From an uncultured Blautia sp. (lineage in GTDB: Bacteria > Bacillota > Clostridia > Lachnospirales > Lachnospiraceae): 64,000 bases of DNA. Shown here piece after piece: positions 1 through 7,701 of this stretch (positions within the stretch are counted from its first letter, which is position 1; each line of letters starts with the position of its first letter). The stretch lies in contig URHS01000001.1 of NCBI GenBank assembly GCA_900547685.1, positions 28,646 through 92,645 of the forward strand, read 5' to 3'. The translations under genes and the position numbers were made by a program. Under the pieces are notes generated by a model that had not been told where the DNA came from, made no database searches, and saw only the letters and a list, made by a program, of their open reading frames with translations.

Positions 1-71
1 CATTCATTTACATCAATCCTTATTTATTTTAATTCAATCAAACCTCAAGGTTCTCTTGTATTCCAGAGTCT

Positions 72-100
72 ATTATAGCAAAAGCACCAACTTTTTGCAA
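72..100 (-). promoter_or_regulatory. Sigma-A-type promoter reading left out of the window
   Basis: On the minus strand there is TTGCAA, 17 nt, TATAAT: a perfect -10 and a good -35 at ideal spacing. It points to a gene left of position 1 that is not visible here. The rest of 1-230 is AT-rich and shows no gene. Confidence 0.6.
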
Positions 101-231
101 TTATTTTTTGTCATTTTATACACTTTTTACAAATTTTGTGTATTTTCACAAAAAAATCAACTCTAACTCCAAAATCCGAATACTCATTGTAATACAATTC
201 ACATAATTTGTCAAAACTTGAAAGAACTTCT

Positions 232-261
232 AGTGTAAAAACTTTTTAAAATCACATAATA
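232..261 (+). promoter_or_regulatory. Possible sigma-G-like promoter of the SASP gene
   Basis: CATAATA at 255-261 fits the forespore sigma-G -10 pattern CATNNTA. AGTGTA lies 17 nt upstream as a weak -35. SASP genes of this family are normally under sigma-G, so the match is plausible. A second CATNNTA match at 263-269 has no -35. Confidence 0.4.
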
Positions 262-301
262 GCATTGTAACAAAAAATAAATTCCAAAGGAGGAAATGAA
301 A

Positions 302-529
302 ATGTCTAACAATAATTCTTCAAACAAAGCAGTTGTACCAGAAGCAAAGGGAGCATTAAATCGTTTTAAATACGAAGTTGCCAACGAATTAGGTGTACCT
401 CTTACAGATGGTTACAATGGTAACTTAACATCCAAACAGAATGGTTCTGTCGGCGGATATATGGTCAAAAAAATGATTGAAGCACAGGAACGCCAGATGT
501 CCGGAAACGGAAGCACACAGCAGTTCTAA
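302..529 (+). CDS. Alpha/beta-type small acid-soluble spore protein
   Basis: A 75-residue member of the alpha/beta SASP family. These proteins coat forespore DNA, protect it from UV and chemical damage, and are degraded by the GPR protease at germination. The family signature is clear: a GPR-cleavage-like segment KYEVANELGV in the first half and a Gly-rich second half with NGSVGGYMVKKMI. I start at the second ATG (302) because AAAGGAGG at 286-293 sits 8 nt before it, but only 2 nt before the ATG at 296. The gene is monocistronic, with a strong terminator behind it and a possible sigma-G promoter in front. It is good evidence that the organism forms spores. Confidence 0.95.
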   Translation: MSNNNSSNKAVVPEAKGALNRFKYEVANELGVPLTDGYNGNLTSKQNGSVGGYMVKKMIEAQERQMSGNGSTQQF

Positions 530-564
530 TGTAAAAAATCATTAGTACAATTTCATAAATACAG

Positions 565-621
565 AAAGGGATTTTCTTCTGCTTATTTCTAAAGTAAAAA
601 GAAGGAAGTCCCTTTTTTGTT
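565..621 (+). terminator. Rho-independent terminator of the SASP gene
   Basis: A 16-bp stem pairs 565-580 with 600-615, including a few G-T pairs, and runs into a T tract (TTTTTTGTTTT). The minus strand lacks a matching T tract, so it serves the plus-strand gene only. Confidence 0.85.
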
Positions 622-643
622 TTATGACAGACTGACATTCTTT

Positions 644-2701
644 CTATATTCCCGGCATTTCCATTCTATTTTTGCTGTATAATAAAAGCCTTTCCTTTAA
701 TCTTTTATGCTGTGGCAGAGACAAATCCGGATCTAAGGCTAAAATCGCTCCTGCTGCTTCACTGGCTTCTTTTAAAATCTCTGCATCCTGATAAATATCC
801 GCAATTTTAAATTCCATCAAACCACTTTGACGGATACCAAAGAAATCGCCCGGTCCTCGCAGCCGTAAATCTTCTCCTGCAATTTGAAATCCATCATTGG
901 ATTTTACCAAAATCTCCAATCGCTCTTTTGTCTCCCTATCCTGCCCTCCCTGTACAAAGATACAGTAAGACTGATATTCTCCTCGCCCTACCCTTCCTCT
1001 CAATTGATGAAGTTGGGCAAGTCCAAAACGTTCTGCATTTTCTACCATCATTACAGTTGCATTTGGTACATTTACTCCTACTTCAATAACAGTTGTGGAT
1101 ACTAAAACCTGTATTCTATTTGCGGCGAAATCTTCCATAATTTTATTCTTTTCCCCTGCCTTCATTCTTCCATGAATATACGCAATAGAAATATCAGAAG
1201 GTAATGTATCCTTTAAAATCTGTGTGTAATCAATAACATTCTCTGCCTCAAGCCCCTCACTTTCTTCTACCATAGGGCATATCACGTATACCTGCCGTCC
1301 TTCTTCTACCTGTTTTTGAATAAAATGATATGCTCTAGGCCGGTACGAAGTATCTACCACACAGTTCTTAATAGGCAGCCGCTTTGCAGGAAGCTCATCC
1401 ATGATAGAAATATCCAAATCTCCGTATAAAATAATTGCCAATGTCCTTGGAATCGGTGTGGCACTCATAACCAATACATGAGGCTTTGCTCCTTTTTTTG
1501 ATAAATCCTCTCTCTGATGAACTCCAAAACGATGCTGTTCATCTGTAATTACTAACGCCAGATTTTCATACTCTACCTTTTCCTGTATCAGCGCATGGGT
1601 TCCGATAATAAGCTTTGCCTCTCCGGAAGCAATCTGCATATACCTCTCCCTTTTTTCTTTTGCTGTATTAGATCCTGTAAGAAGAACAGTTTTTAACGGC
1701 AAATCATGCTGCTCCAACAATCTATTCATTTCGCTGAAATGCTGTTTTGCCAAAACCTCTGTAGGAACCATCAATGCCGCCTGATATCCATTGAAAGCTG
1801 CAAGAAGCATTGCTAAAAATGCAATAATGGTCTTTCCGCTTCCTACATCTCCTTGTACCAGTCTGGACATCAACGTATGTCCTGTCATATCTTTTTCAAT
1901 TTCATTCCAGACTCTCTTTTGTGCATTTGTCAGTGGATAAGGCAAGTCATCAATCACATTCTCTGTTTCCCATACAGGTTTTATGGCAAAAGAATTCGGA
2001 GTATCCTGTGTCTTTTCTTTCATCATTCGAACAGAAAGAATAAAAAACAAAAATTCATCAAAAACTAATCTGCGATGTCCCAGGAGTAAATCTTCCTTAT
2101 CTTTCGGAAAATGAATATGTGAAACTGCATAGTTATATTCTGCCAATTGATAATAGTTTCTATACTCCTCCGGAAGATATTCCTGTACAATTTCTTTATT
2201 TTCCAAAATCTGATTCATGGTTTTTACCATCAGTTTATTGGTTAATCCCTTTGTCAATCCATAAATAGGATATAAACTGTGAAGCAATACCTTATAATCC
2301 TCTCTTCCAAAAATTTCAGGCTGCTCCATTGTCCTTCGCCCATTTTTATCTGTCACCATTCCTCTGAAAATATAAATCCCACCAGACTGCAAAGTATTAC
2401 GTAAAAAAGGCATATTATACCAGGTAAGCTGCAAAAAAGAATTTTCTTCTTTTATAGTAGCCGTCACTATTGTAAGTCTCCCTGTATTTCTTACTACTAC
2501 TTTTCCCGTAAGTCTCCCAATCACTGCACATTTTTTTCCCGGTATTAACTGAGAAACTCCCACCGGTTCTGTATATTCATCATATTCTCTCGGATAATAT
2601 CTGAGAAAATCTCCCACGGTAGTAATCCCTAATTTTGCCAAAAGTCTTTCTGTTTTTTCTCCAATTCCTTTTATATTTCGGATACTTTCCTGTTCTTTCA
2701 T
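644..2701 (-). CDS. recG: ATP-dependent DNA helicase RecG
   Basis: A superfamily 2 helicase that remodels stalled replication forks and Holliday junctions. The N-terminal wedge/OB region (about residues 50-130) is followed by the helicase core with Walker A GDVGSGKT at 284-291, the DEQH motif in ITDEQHRFG, SATPIPRTL, and the motif VI segment QLRGRVGRG. Length is about 685 residues, normal for the family. I prefer the ATG at 2701 (MKEQES), with GAGGA 8 nt upstream, over a GTG five codons earlier. It is the last gene of the yloU-fakA-recG block, an order also known in Bacillus apart from inserted genes there. No clear terminator follows; its end faces the SASP terminator. Confidence 0.96.
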   Translation of the reverse strand: MKEQESIRNIKGIGEKTERLLAKLGITTVGDFLRYYPREYDEYTEPVGVSQLIPGKKCAVIGRLTGKVVVRNTGRLTIVTATIKEENSFLQLTWYNMPFLRNTLQSGGIYIFRGMVTDKNGRRTMEQPEIFGREDYKVLLHSLYPIYGLTKGLTNKLMVKTMNQILENKEIVQEYLPEEYRNYYQLAEYNYAVSHIHFPKDKEDLLLGHRRLVFDEFLFFILSVRMMKEKTQDTPNSFAIKPVWETENVIDDLPYPLTNAQKRVWNEIEKDMTGHTLMSRLVQGDVGSGKTIIAFLAMLLAAFNGYQAALMVPTEVLAKQHFSEMNRLLEQHDLPLKTVLLTGSNTAKEKRERYMQIASGEAKLIIGTHALIQEKVEYENLALVITDEQHRFGVHQREDLSKKGAKPHVLVMSATPIPRTLAIILYGDLDISIMDELPAKRLPIKNCVVDTSYRPRAYHFIQKQVEEGRQVYVICPMVEESEGLEAENVIDYTQILKDTLPSDISIAYIHGRMKAGEKNKIMEDFAANRIQVLVSTTVIEVGVNVPNATVMMVENAERFGLAQLHQLRGRVGRGEYQSYCIFVQGGQDRETKERLEILVKSNDGFQIAGEDLRLRGPGDFFGIRQSGLMEFKIADIYQDAEILKEASEAAGAILALDPDLSLPQHKRLKERLLLYSKNRMEMPGI

Positions 2702-2781
2702 TTTAAAAGTCCTCACAAAAAAGAAGCGGTTAAGGTTATCGCATAAAGCACAACAACCCCAACAGCTCCTCTGTTCATCTC

Positions 2782-4431
2782 TTATTCTACAGAAACTACA
2801 TAGTAATAAATCGGCTGTCCACCCTGATTGATTTCCACATCAAAATCCGGATATAACTCCTCAAGACGCTCACATAACTGTTCTGCATCTTCTTCTGTAA
2901 CATCAGCACCATAATAAATACTGATAATTTCTGTATCTTCATCTATCATTTCTTTCAGAGTTTCTACAGTAATATCTTCAATACCCTGTCCAACTGCTAA
3001 AATCCCCTTGTCACCAATACCCATGATATCACCTTGACGAATTTCCTTGTCGTCAATTTTTGTATCACGCACTGCATAAGTTACCTGACCTGTTTTTACG
3101 TGTGTCATGGCTTCTAACATTTCCTCTGTATTCTGTTCTACAGTCTTATCCGGTACATAAGAAATCAATGCCGTAATACCCTGAGGAATTGTCTTGGTAG
3201 GAATAACAATAATATTTTTATCTTCTGTCAAATCTCTAGCCTGATTTGCAGCCAGAATAATGTTTTTATTGTTTGGGAAAATAAATATATTTTTTGCATT
3301 CACATGAGAAATTGCCTGAAGTACATCCTCTGTACTTGGATTCATCGTCTGTCCACCTTCAATGAGATAATCTGCTCCCAGTTCACGGAAGATCTCTCCC
3401 ATACCTTCTCCTACAGATACAGAAATAAATCCAACTTCTTTTTCCGGCTCTGCTTTTGCCTGCTGTGCAGCTACTTTCTCTGCATCCTTAATCAAACGCT
3501 CATGATGTTCTAAACGCATATTATCAATCTTCATATTAGAAAGCTGTCCGTAAGTCAAAGCTCTCTGAATTGCATCACCAGGTGCATTGGTATGTACGTG
3601 CACCTTTACAATCTCATCATCTGCCACTACCACTAAAGAATCACCAATGGATAACAGATATTCTTTAAAAGCTTTTTCTTCTTTTTCAGGGAACTCTTTT
3701 TCCAACATAATAATAAATTCTGTACAGTAACCGAATTTAATATCACTTTCTTCTGCAGACACCGGTTTGCTCATTACAGCGTGAGCCGGTTTTTCAAAAT
3801 TCATGTCAATTTCTTTGCCCAGATATCCGTCAAAAGCACCTTTTAATACTTCTAAAAGTCCCTGTCCACCGGAATCTACAACGCCTGCTTCTTTCAAAAC
3901 AGGAAGCATTTCCGGAGTTTTAGAAAGAACCTCTTCAGCTTCTGCAATTACATCTGCAAAAAATGTTTCCAGATTTTCACTATCTTCTGCAATTTCCAAA
4001 GCTTTTACCGCAGCTCCCTTTGCCACAGTTAAAATAGTACCTTCTTTTGGTTTCATAACTGCTTTATAAGCAGTTTCCACACCTTTTTCAAAAGCTCTTG
4101 CAAATGCCATAGCATCTACATGTTCGTGGTGTTCAATTGATTTTGTAAATCCTCTTAAAAGCTGTGAAAGAATAACACCGGAGTTTCCCCTTGCTCCTCT
4201 TAAGGAACCAGAAGATATTGCTTTCGCCAGAGTCTTCATAGTAGGATCTGATAATGCGCTTACCTCAGACGCTGCCGCCATAATGGTCAGTGTCATGTTG
4301 GTTCCTGTATCACCATCCGGTACAGGAAAAACATTTAATTCATTTATCCACTCTTTCTTTGCTTCCAGATTTTTTGCTCCGGAAAGGAACATCCGGCCAA
4401 GCATTTTTGCATCAACGGTATTGGTATTCAA
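2782..4431 (-). CDS. fakA: Fatty acid kinase A-like DAK2/DegV-type protein (YloV)
   Basis: FakA-type kinase subunit that, with a FakB (DegV) lipid-binding partner, phosphorylates exogenous fatty acids for phospholipid synthesis. The N-terminal Dhal/DAK2 domain (about 1-200) has the Mg-ATP motif PDGDTGTNM at 38-46 and GARGNSGVILSQ near 78. The C-terminal half is the regulatory/DegV-like part of the family. Length 549 residues is typical. The start is a TTG at 4431, 9 nt after GGAGG; the first internal ATG is ten codons in and has no site of its own. It lies 17 nt after yloU. Older annotations call such proteins dihydroxyacetone-kinase-like. Confidence 0.9.
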   Translation of the reverse strand: MNTNTVDAKMLGRMFLSGAKNLEAKKEWINELNVFPVPDGDTGTNMTLTIMAAASEVSALSDPTMKTLAKAISSGSLRGARGNSGVILSQLLRGFTKSIEHHEHVDAMAFARAFEKGVETAYKAVMKPKEGTILTVAKGAAVKALEIAEDSENLETFFADVIAEAEEVLSKTPEMLPVLKEAGVVDSGGQGLLEVLKGAFDGYLGKEIDMNFEKPAHAVMSKPVSAEESDIKFGYCTEFIIMLEKEFPEKEEKAFKEYLLSIGDSLVVVADDEIVKVHVHTNAPGDAIQRALTYGQLSNMKIDNMRLEHHERLIKDAEKVAAQQAKAEPEKEVGFISVSVGEGMGEIFRELGADYLIEGGQTMNPSTEDVLQAISHVNAKNIFIFPNNKNIILAANQARDLTEDKNIIVIPTKTIPQGITALISYVPDKTVEQNTEEMLEAMTHVKTGQVTYAVRDTKIDDKEIRQGDIMGIGDKGILAVGQGIEDITVETLKEMIDEDTEIISIYYGADVTEEDAEQLCERLEELYPDFDVEINQGGQPIYYYVVSVE

Positions 4432-4448
4432 AACAAGTTTCCTCCTTA

Positions 4449-4805
4449 TTAATCAATTACTCTTACGCCTTCTACAAGGATATTTATCTTCTCAATAGTC
4501 AGGCCTGTAAATTCTTCTACTTTGTATTTTACATTGCTGATTAAATTATCAGCCATAGCAGAAATACTTACCCCGTAAGCTACAATTACGTGAAATTCCA
4601 GCGTAATCTTATTATCTGCAATCATAACATTAATGCCATGTTTCAGACTGTCTTTCTTTAACAGCTTTACAAGGCCATCTTTCATACTTACAGCAGCCAT
4701 GCCCACAATTCCAAAACATTCCACTGCTACACTACCTGCATAAGTTGCAATTACATCAGTATCAATTGTAATTTTTCCTAATCCTGTATCAACAAATCCA
4801 TTCAT
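4449..4805 (-). CDS. yloU: Asp23/Gls24-family envelope stress protein (YloU)
   Basis: A 118-residue Asp23/Gls24 protein of the short YloU type found upstream of fakA throughout Firmicutes. Family members are cytosolic, often membrane-associated, and linked to envelope homeostasis. The sequence fits: an N-terminal strand GKITIDTDVIATYAG, the core CFGIVGMAAV, and VEEFTGLTIEKINILVEGV at the end. GGAGGT lies 8 nt before the ATG. It is the first gene of the yloU-fakA-recG block and is divergent from rpmB. Confidence 0.92.
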   Translation of the reverse strand: MNGFVDTGLGKITIDTDVIATYAGSVAVECFGIVGMAAVSMKDGLVKLLKKDSLKHGINVMIADNKITLEFHVIVAYGVSISAMADNLISNVKYKVEEFTGLTIEKINILVEGVRVID

Positions 4806-4838
4806 GCACGGATACCTCCATACTTTTTTATATATGCT

Positions 4839-4867
4839 ATTCTATCATATCTTTTCCAAAAACGAAA
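4839..4867 (-). promoter_or_regulatory. Promoter of yloU-fakA-recG
   Basis: Extended -10 TGATAGAAT (TG at 4846-4847, hexamer at 4839-4844) with a weak -35 TTTCGT 17 nt upstream. It is the best candidate in the 175-bp divergent gap. Confidence 0.45.
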
Positions 4868-4895
4868 TAATAATTTAATTTTTTTATAATTTTAC

Positions 4896-4924
4896 TTGCA
4901 AAAACAAATATCATCTGCTAAAAT
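4896..4924 (+). promoter_or_regulatory. Promoter of rpmB
   Basis: TTGCAA, 17 nt, TAAAAT on the plus strand, about 57 nt before the rpmB start, giving a short leader with a strong AAGGAGGTG site. Confidence 0.65.
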
Positions 4925-4980
4925 AAGCTATGTTGTGAGTTTGTTATACAGACTTATTATATTTCTAAGGAGGTGCTACC

Positions 4981-5169
4981 ATGGCAAAGTGCGCAATTTG
5001 TGAAAAAGGTGCTCATTTTGGAAACAACGTGAGCCATTCTCATAGAAGATCAAACAAAATGTGGAAATCCAACATTAAATCTGTAAGAGTTAAAACAGAA
5101 GGCGGAAACGCAAAAAAAATGTATGTTTGTACTTCCTGCTTACGAAGCGGTAAAGTTGAAAGAGCTTAA
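4981..5169 (+). CDS. rpmB: 50S ribosomal protein L28
   Basis: A 62-residue L28 of the large ribosomal subunit. The family hallmarks are visible: N-terminal MAKCAICEKG, the SHSHRRSNKMWKSNI core, and a second CxxC pair (CTSC) near the end. The two CxxC pairs suggest the zinc-binding form of L28. It has a strong ribosome binding site 6 nt upstream, its own promoter and a near-perfect terminator, so it is a single-gene unit divergent from yloU, as in Bacillus. Confidence 0.97.
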   Translation: MAKCAICEKGAHFGNNVSHSHRRSNKMWKSNIKSVRVKTEGGNAKKMYVCTSCLRSGKVERA

Positions 5170-5187
5170 TTACTGATTGACACATCA

Positions 5188-5225
5188 ATAGACCTTGTCC
5201 TATGGACAAGGTCTATTTTATTTCT
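5188..5225 (+). terminator. Terminator of rpmB
   Basis: A perfect 13-bp stem (5188-5200 with 5204-5216) with a 3-nt loop, followed by TTTTATTT. Confidence 0.88.
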
Positions 5226-5367
5226 ATGAACAACTGCAAAACAGATTATACCCGGCCAATAAACACAGCACTGCCATAATCACCATAAAAAGAGATTTTG
5301 GAAAAATAAGTGCTAAAAATAATCCAATCCCTATTCCAAACAAAAACAGTCCGCATACACGGCTCAT
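5224..5367 (-). CDS. Small hydrophobic membrane protein of unknown function
   Basis: A 47-codon reading frame beginning MSRVCGLFLFGIGIGLF and ending NLFCSCS. It is almost wholly hydrophobic, with two short membrane-type segments split by a Pro-Lys-Ser turn. It reads in the same direction as the spore-linked genes just upstream, 78 nt after the ytfJ-like stop, with a weak AAGGG site about 7 nt before the ATG. No family is recognised. Support comes from position, composition and a clean start and stop; the weak ribosome site keeps confidence moderate. Confidence 0.5.
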   Translation of the reverse strand: MSRVCGLFLFGIGIGLFLALIFPKSLFMVIMAVLCLLAGYNLFCSCS

Positions 5368-5445
5368 ATCTTTTCCCTTCTCTTTTTCCCTTTTTATAGT
5401 ATATGCAAAAAGCTGCCACAGATTACCTGCAGCAGCCTTTCCACT

Positions 5446-5844
5446 TTATTCTTCTGTAGAAGATTCTTTTTCTTCTTTTAATATCTCTTTTTCCGGCTCC
5501 TGTTCTTTTTTCCCTTCTGAAAATTTATTCAAAAAATCCGGAACCATATCCAAAATTTTTGTAAGACCATCTTGATTTTTAATATTTACCAATTTTGTCA
5601 TTCCATTGGAAATAACCAAAACAGCACTTGGGGAAACTTTTCCACCCATTCCTCCTCCGCCGTTATTCTTTTTCTCTCCGGAAAAAGCACCTGCTCCTAC
5701 TGCAAAAGAAACATCTACCAGCGGAAGTATAATAGTCTCTCCTACGGTAATTGCCTCACCCACTACAGTCTTTGTTGTAATAAAGCTATCCATTCCTTTA
5801 AATAATGATTCTACTGTTGTCTGAAAATTGTTTTCTGAAGCCAT
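5446..5844 (-). CDS. ytfJ: GerW/YtfJ-family sporulation protein
   Basis: A 132-residue member of the GerW (YtfJ) family; in Bacillus these are forespore-made proteins needed for normal spore germination. The family core is clear: VESLFKGMDSFITTKTVVGEAI, the VSFAVGAGAF strand, the Gly-rich stretch NNGGGGMGGKVSPSAVLVI, and a final amphipathic helix DMVPDFLNKF. An acidic tail rich in Glu and Lys follows. A GGAGG site lies 10 nt before the ATG. It lies 14 nt after the DUF2953 gene, the same pairing as ytfI-ytfJ in Bacillus. Confidence 0.93.
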   Translation of the reverse strand: MASENNFQTTVESLFKGMDSFITTKTVVGEAITVGETIILPLVDVSFAVGAGAFSGEKKNNGGGGMGGKVSPSAVLVISNGMTKLVNIKNQDGLTKILDMVPDFLNKFSEGKKEQEPEKEILKEEKESSTEE

Positions 5845-5858
5845 ATCTTGTTTCCTCC

Positions 5859-6722
5859 TTAAAGATACTTAATTTTTTTTATAATAAAACGAAGATCTCT
5901 GTTTTTAAATATACGCCATGCAAGAAGCGCAAAATAAATACCATAAATTCGACCGCAAAAAAATACTTCTCCTTCTAAAATCTGTTTTTCAAAAAAAGGT
6001 TCTATTGTAAAATATTCCCCATACAACGGATAAAATACACCTGCAAGAGCCAGAATTTCACCTGTCAAACAGGGATCTTCCATGCCAAATCGAATATTTC
6101 CCTGCAGTTTGTTCGGTTTTATATGAAAAATCAAAGCCTTGATTTCTTTGATTATCCATGTTTCTGTTCGTTTCATTTGTTCTGAATCTAAAAGTTTTTT
6201 AACTTTTTTTATTTTATCACAAATTTTTTCTAATGTTAATCGAAAATCCCGAAAAGCCTTCTCTATTCTCTTCCTTTTAGGCCGTTCTTTTACAAAAGGC
6301 TGCTCTTCTGCTTTTTTCACTTCCCTTTGAATGGCTTCTTCTGCACTTTGCCCTGTATATTCTCTTTTTGCTGCTTCCTGTCTGTTTTCCTGTACAGCAG
6401 TAAGCTCTTTTTGCTGCTTTTTTTCAGATTTCTTTCCTACCCTGCCTTTGAAAATACCTTTTAAACGTTCTATGGAAATACCTAAAATCCGTAAGGAATA
6501 ATGTATACCTTCTTCATACCATATTTTCAAAGAAATCCCATGAAACAACCATGAAATTTTCAAATTTCCTTTCATACTGTCCGAATTTTTCTCTCCACGC
6601 CCTTGATAAGCAACAGGGCAAAAAAACAAACAACCTAAAATCAGTAATAAAATTCCTAAAAGAACTGCCAAAAGAATACCTGCTATTTTTAAAATTCCCA
6701 ACAAAATATGTAGCACCGTCAT
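5859..6722 (-). CDS. DUF2953 membrane-anchored protein (YtfI-like)
   Basis: A 287-residue protein with one long N-terminal membrane segment (about residues 3-35), then the short WLFHGISLKIWYEE region, a charged Lys/Glu-rich linker at about 95-160, and a C-terminal domain (FGMEDPCLTGEILALAGVFYPLYG) typical of DUF2953. Biochemical function is unknown; the gene is regularly found beside the GerW/YtfJ gene, which suggests a spore or envelope role. It starts 4 nt after the preceding gene and is probably translationally linked to it. Confidence 0.8.
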   Translation of the reverse strand: MTVLHILLGILKIAGILLAVLLGILLLILGCLFFCPVAYQGRGEKNSDSMKGNLKISWLFHGISLKIWYEEGIHYSLRILGISIERLKGIFKGRVGKKSEKKQQKELTAVQENRQEAAKREYTGQSAEEAIQREVKKAEEQPFVKERPKRKRIEKAFRDFRLTLEKICDKIKKVKKLLDSEQMKRTETWIIKEIKALIFHIKPNKLQGNIRFGMEDPCLTGEILALAGVFYPLYGEYFTIEPFFEKQILEGEVFFCGRIYGIYFALLAWRIFKNRDLRFIIKKIKYL

Positions 6723-6726
6723 TCCC

Positions 6727-7062
6727 TCACCTGCTGCTTTCCTCTTTTATCTTATTTTCCAGCCATTTTCTTACATCAGGAATCCCTGTTTCTCTGTAAG
6801 CTTCTTCTACCAGCTCTTTTGTCATCTCCAAGGCCTCCTCATAACCACAGCATAACCCAATAATCATGGGACAATATTTCCTTCTCGCTTTCTGCTTCAG
6901 TTCATTGGCTGAAAATATTTCCAACTGATTCTGAGGATTACAGGCAAAAGTAATCAGATATACATCAAAAACACCTGCGCCCACATTAATTTTAAAAATC
7001 AGCTGTTTTTTCTTCTTTTTTGCATTATCGCCAACGTAGAGTTTTTTATACCAGTTTAACAT
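6727..7062 (-). CDS. Conserved hypothetical protein upstream of the DUF2953/YtfJ pair
   Basis: A 111-residue cytoplasmic-looking protein. It has a basic run KKKKK at 16-20, a middle region VFDVYLITFACNPQNQLEI, and a Cys-containing segment YCPMIIGLCCGYEEALEM, ending in a charged helix. No family is recognised. Its ATG has AGGAG 9 nt upstream, and it begins a tight three-gene run (4 nt, then 14 nt gaps) with the DUF2953 and YtfJ genes, so a related spore or envelope role is plausible. Confidence 0.65.
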   Translation of the reverse strand: MLNWYKKLYVGDNAKKKKKQLIFKINVGAGVFDVYLITFACNPQNQLEIFSANELKQKARRKYCPMIIGLCCGYEEALEMTKELVEEAYRETGIPDVRKWLENKIKEESSR

Positions 7063-7081
7063 GTTTTCTACTCCTATATTT

Positions 7082-7138
7082 TAAAAAGAGACTGTCGTAA
7101 AAGCTCAATACTGCTTAATACGACAATCCTCTTTTCCC
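7082..7138 (-). terminator. Terminator of the Nudix gene
   Basis: AAGAG and GTCGTA on one side pair with TACGAC and CTCTT on the other with a small internal bulge; the minus strand continues into TTTTT. Confidence 0.7.
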
Positions 7139-7146
7139 ATGCTTAC

Positions 7147-7599
7147 TCAGAAATACTTTCTATTTCCCCAAAGATTTGCTTTTTTCAAATCCAGGTATTC
7201 ACTATAAGCCTTTTCCAAAATCTGCTTTTCATTTGAAAAACGTAACAGATGGTAAGCTTCATGGAATTTGTAAAAACCGGAATCCACAAAATATTCTTCT
7301 CTCTGCGGTCTGCTGTAATAGCTATTGGCAGACATTAAGTACCAATGTACATCCTTTTCTACTACATCTTCCGGTACACAAAAACTATACTGGCTCTTTC
7401 CTACATACTTAATGATGTTGGCTGATACCCCTGCTTCTTCTTTCACTTCCCGCAGGGCTGTATCCTTATAGTCTTCGCCCTTTTCTACCGTTCCTTTCGG
7501 CAACACCCAACCCTCATATTTATGTTTATAAGATTTATATAAGGTCAGTATCTTGCCCCGATATATTACCACTCCGCCACAGCTCGTTGCTTCAATCAT
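7147..7599 (-). CDS. Nudix hydrolase
   Basis: A 150-residue Nudix hydrolase that would cleave a nucleoside diphosphate linked to another group; the substrate cannot be told. The Nudix box GTVEKGEDYKDTALREVKEE is complete, matching G-x5-E-x7-R-E-x2-E-E, and it is followed by AGV. The C-terminal part (HWYLMSANSYYSRPQREE) resembles small diadenosine-polyphosphate or ADP-ribose-type Nudix proteins, but this is only a resemblance. AGGAGGAAG precedes the ATG, and the gene has its own promoter and terminator. Confidence 0.9.
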   Translation of the reverse strand: MIEATSCGGVVIYRGKILTLYKSYKHKYEGWVLPKGTVEKGEDYKDTALREVKEEAGVSANIIKYVGKSQYSFCVPEDVVEKDVHWYLMSANSYYSRPQREEYFVDSGFYKFHEAYHLLRFSNEKQILEKAYSEYLDLKKANLWGNRKYF

Positions 7600-7658
7600 A
7601 TTGCACTTCCTCCTGCTTAAGACATATAGCTATGTCTGCGTTGTGTTTCTTTATTGGT

Positions 7659-7687
7659 AGTATACCTCTTTTTTTTCACAGGTGCAA
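7659..7687 (-). promoter_or_regulatory. Promoter of the Nudix gene
   Basis: TTGCAC, 17 nt, TATACT on the minus strand, in the gap after the PBP gene. An imperfect dyad AGACATA-TAGC-TATGTCT lies just downstream, at about 7620-7637, and could be an operator or leader hairpin. Confidence 0.65.
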
Positions 7688-7701
7688 CAAATTTACAGCC
7701 A

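Noticed and set aside
2713..2778. A 21-codon hydrophobic frame between fakA and recG (minus strand)
   Set aside because: It has no convincing ribosome binding site and is too short to judge; it may be chance in a 65-bp spacer.
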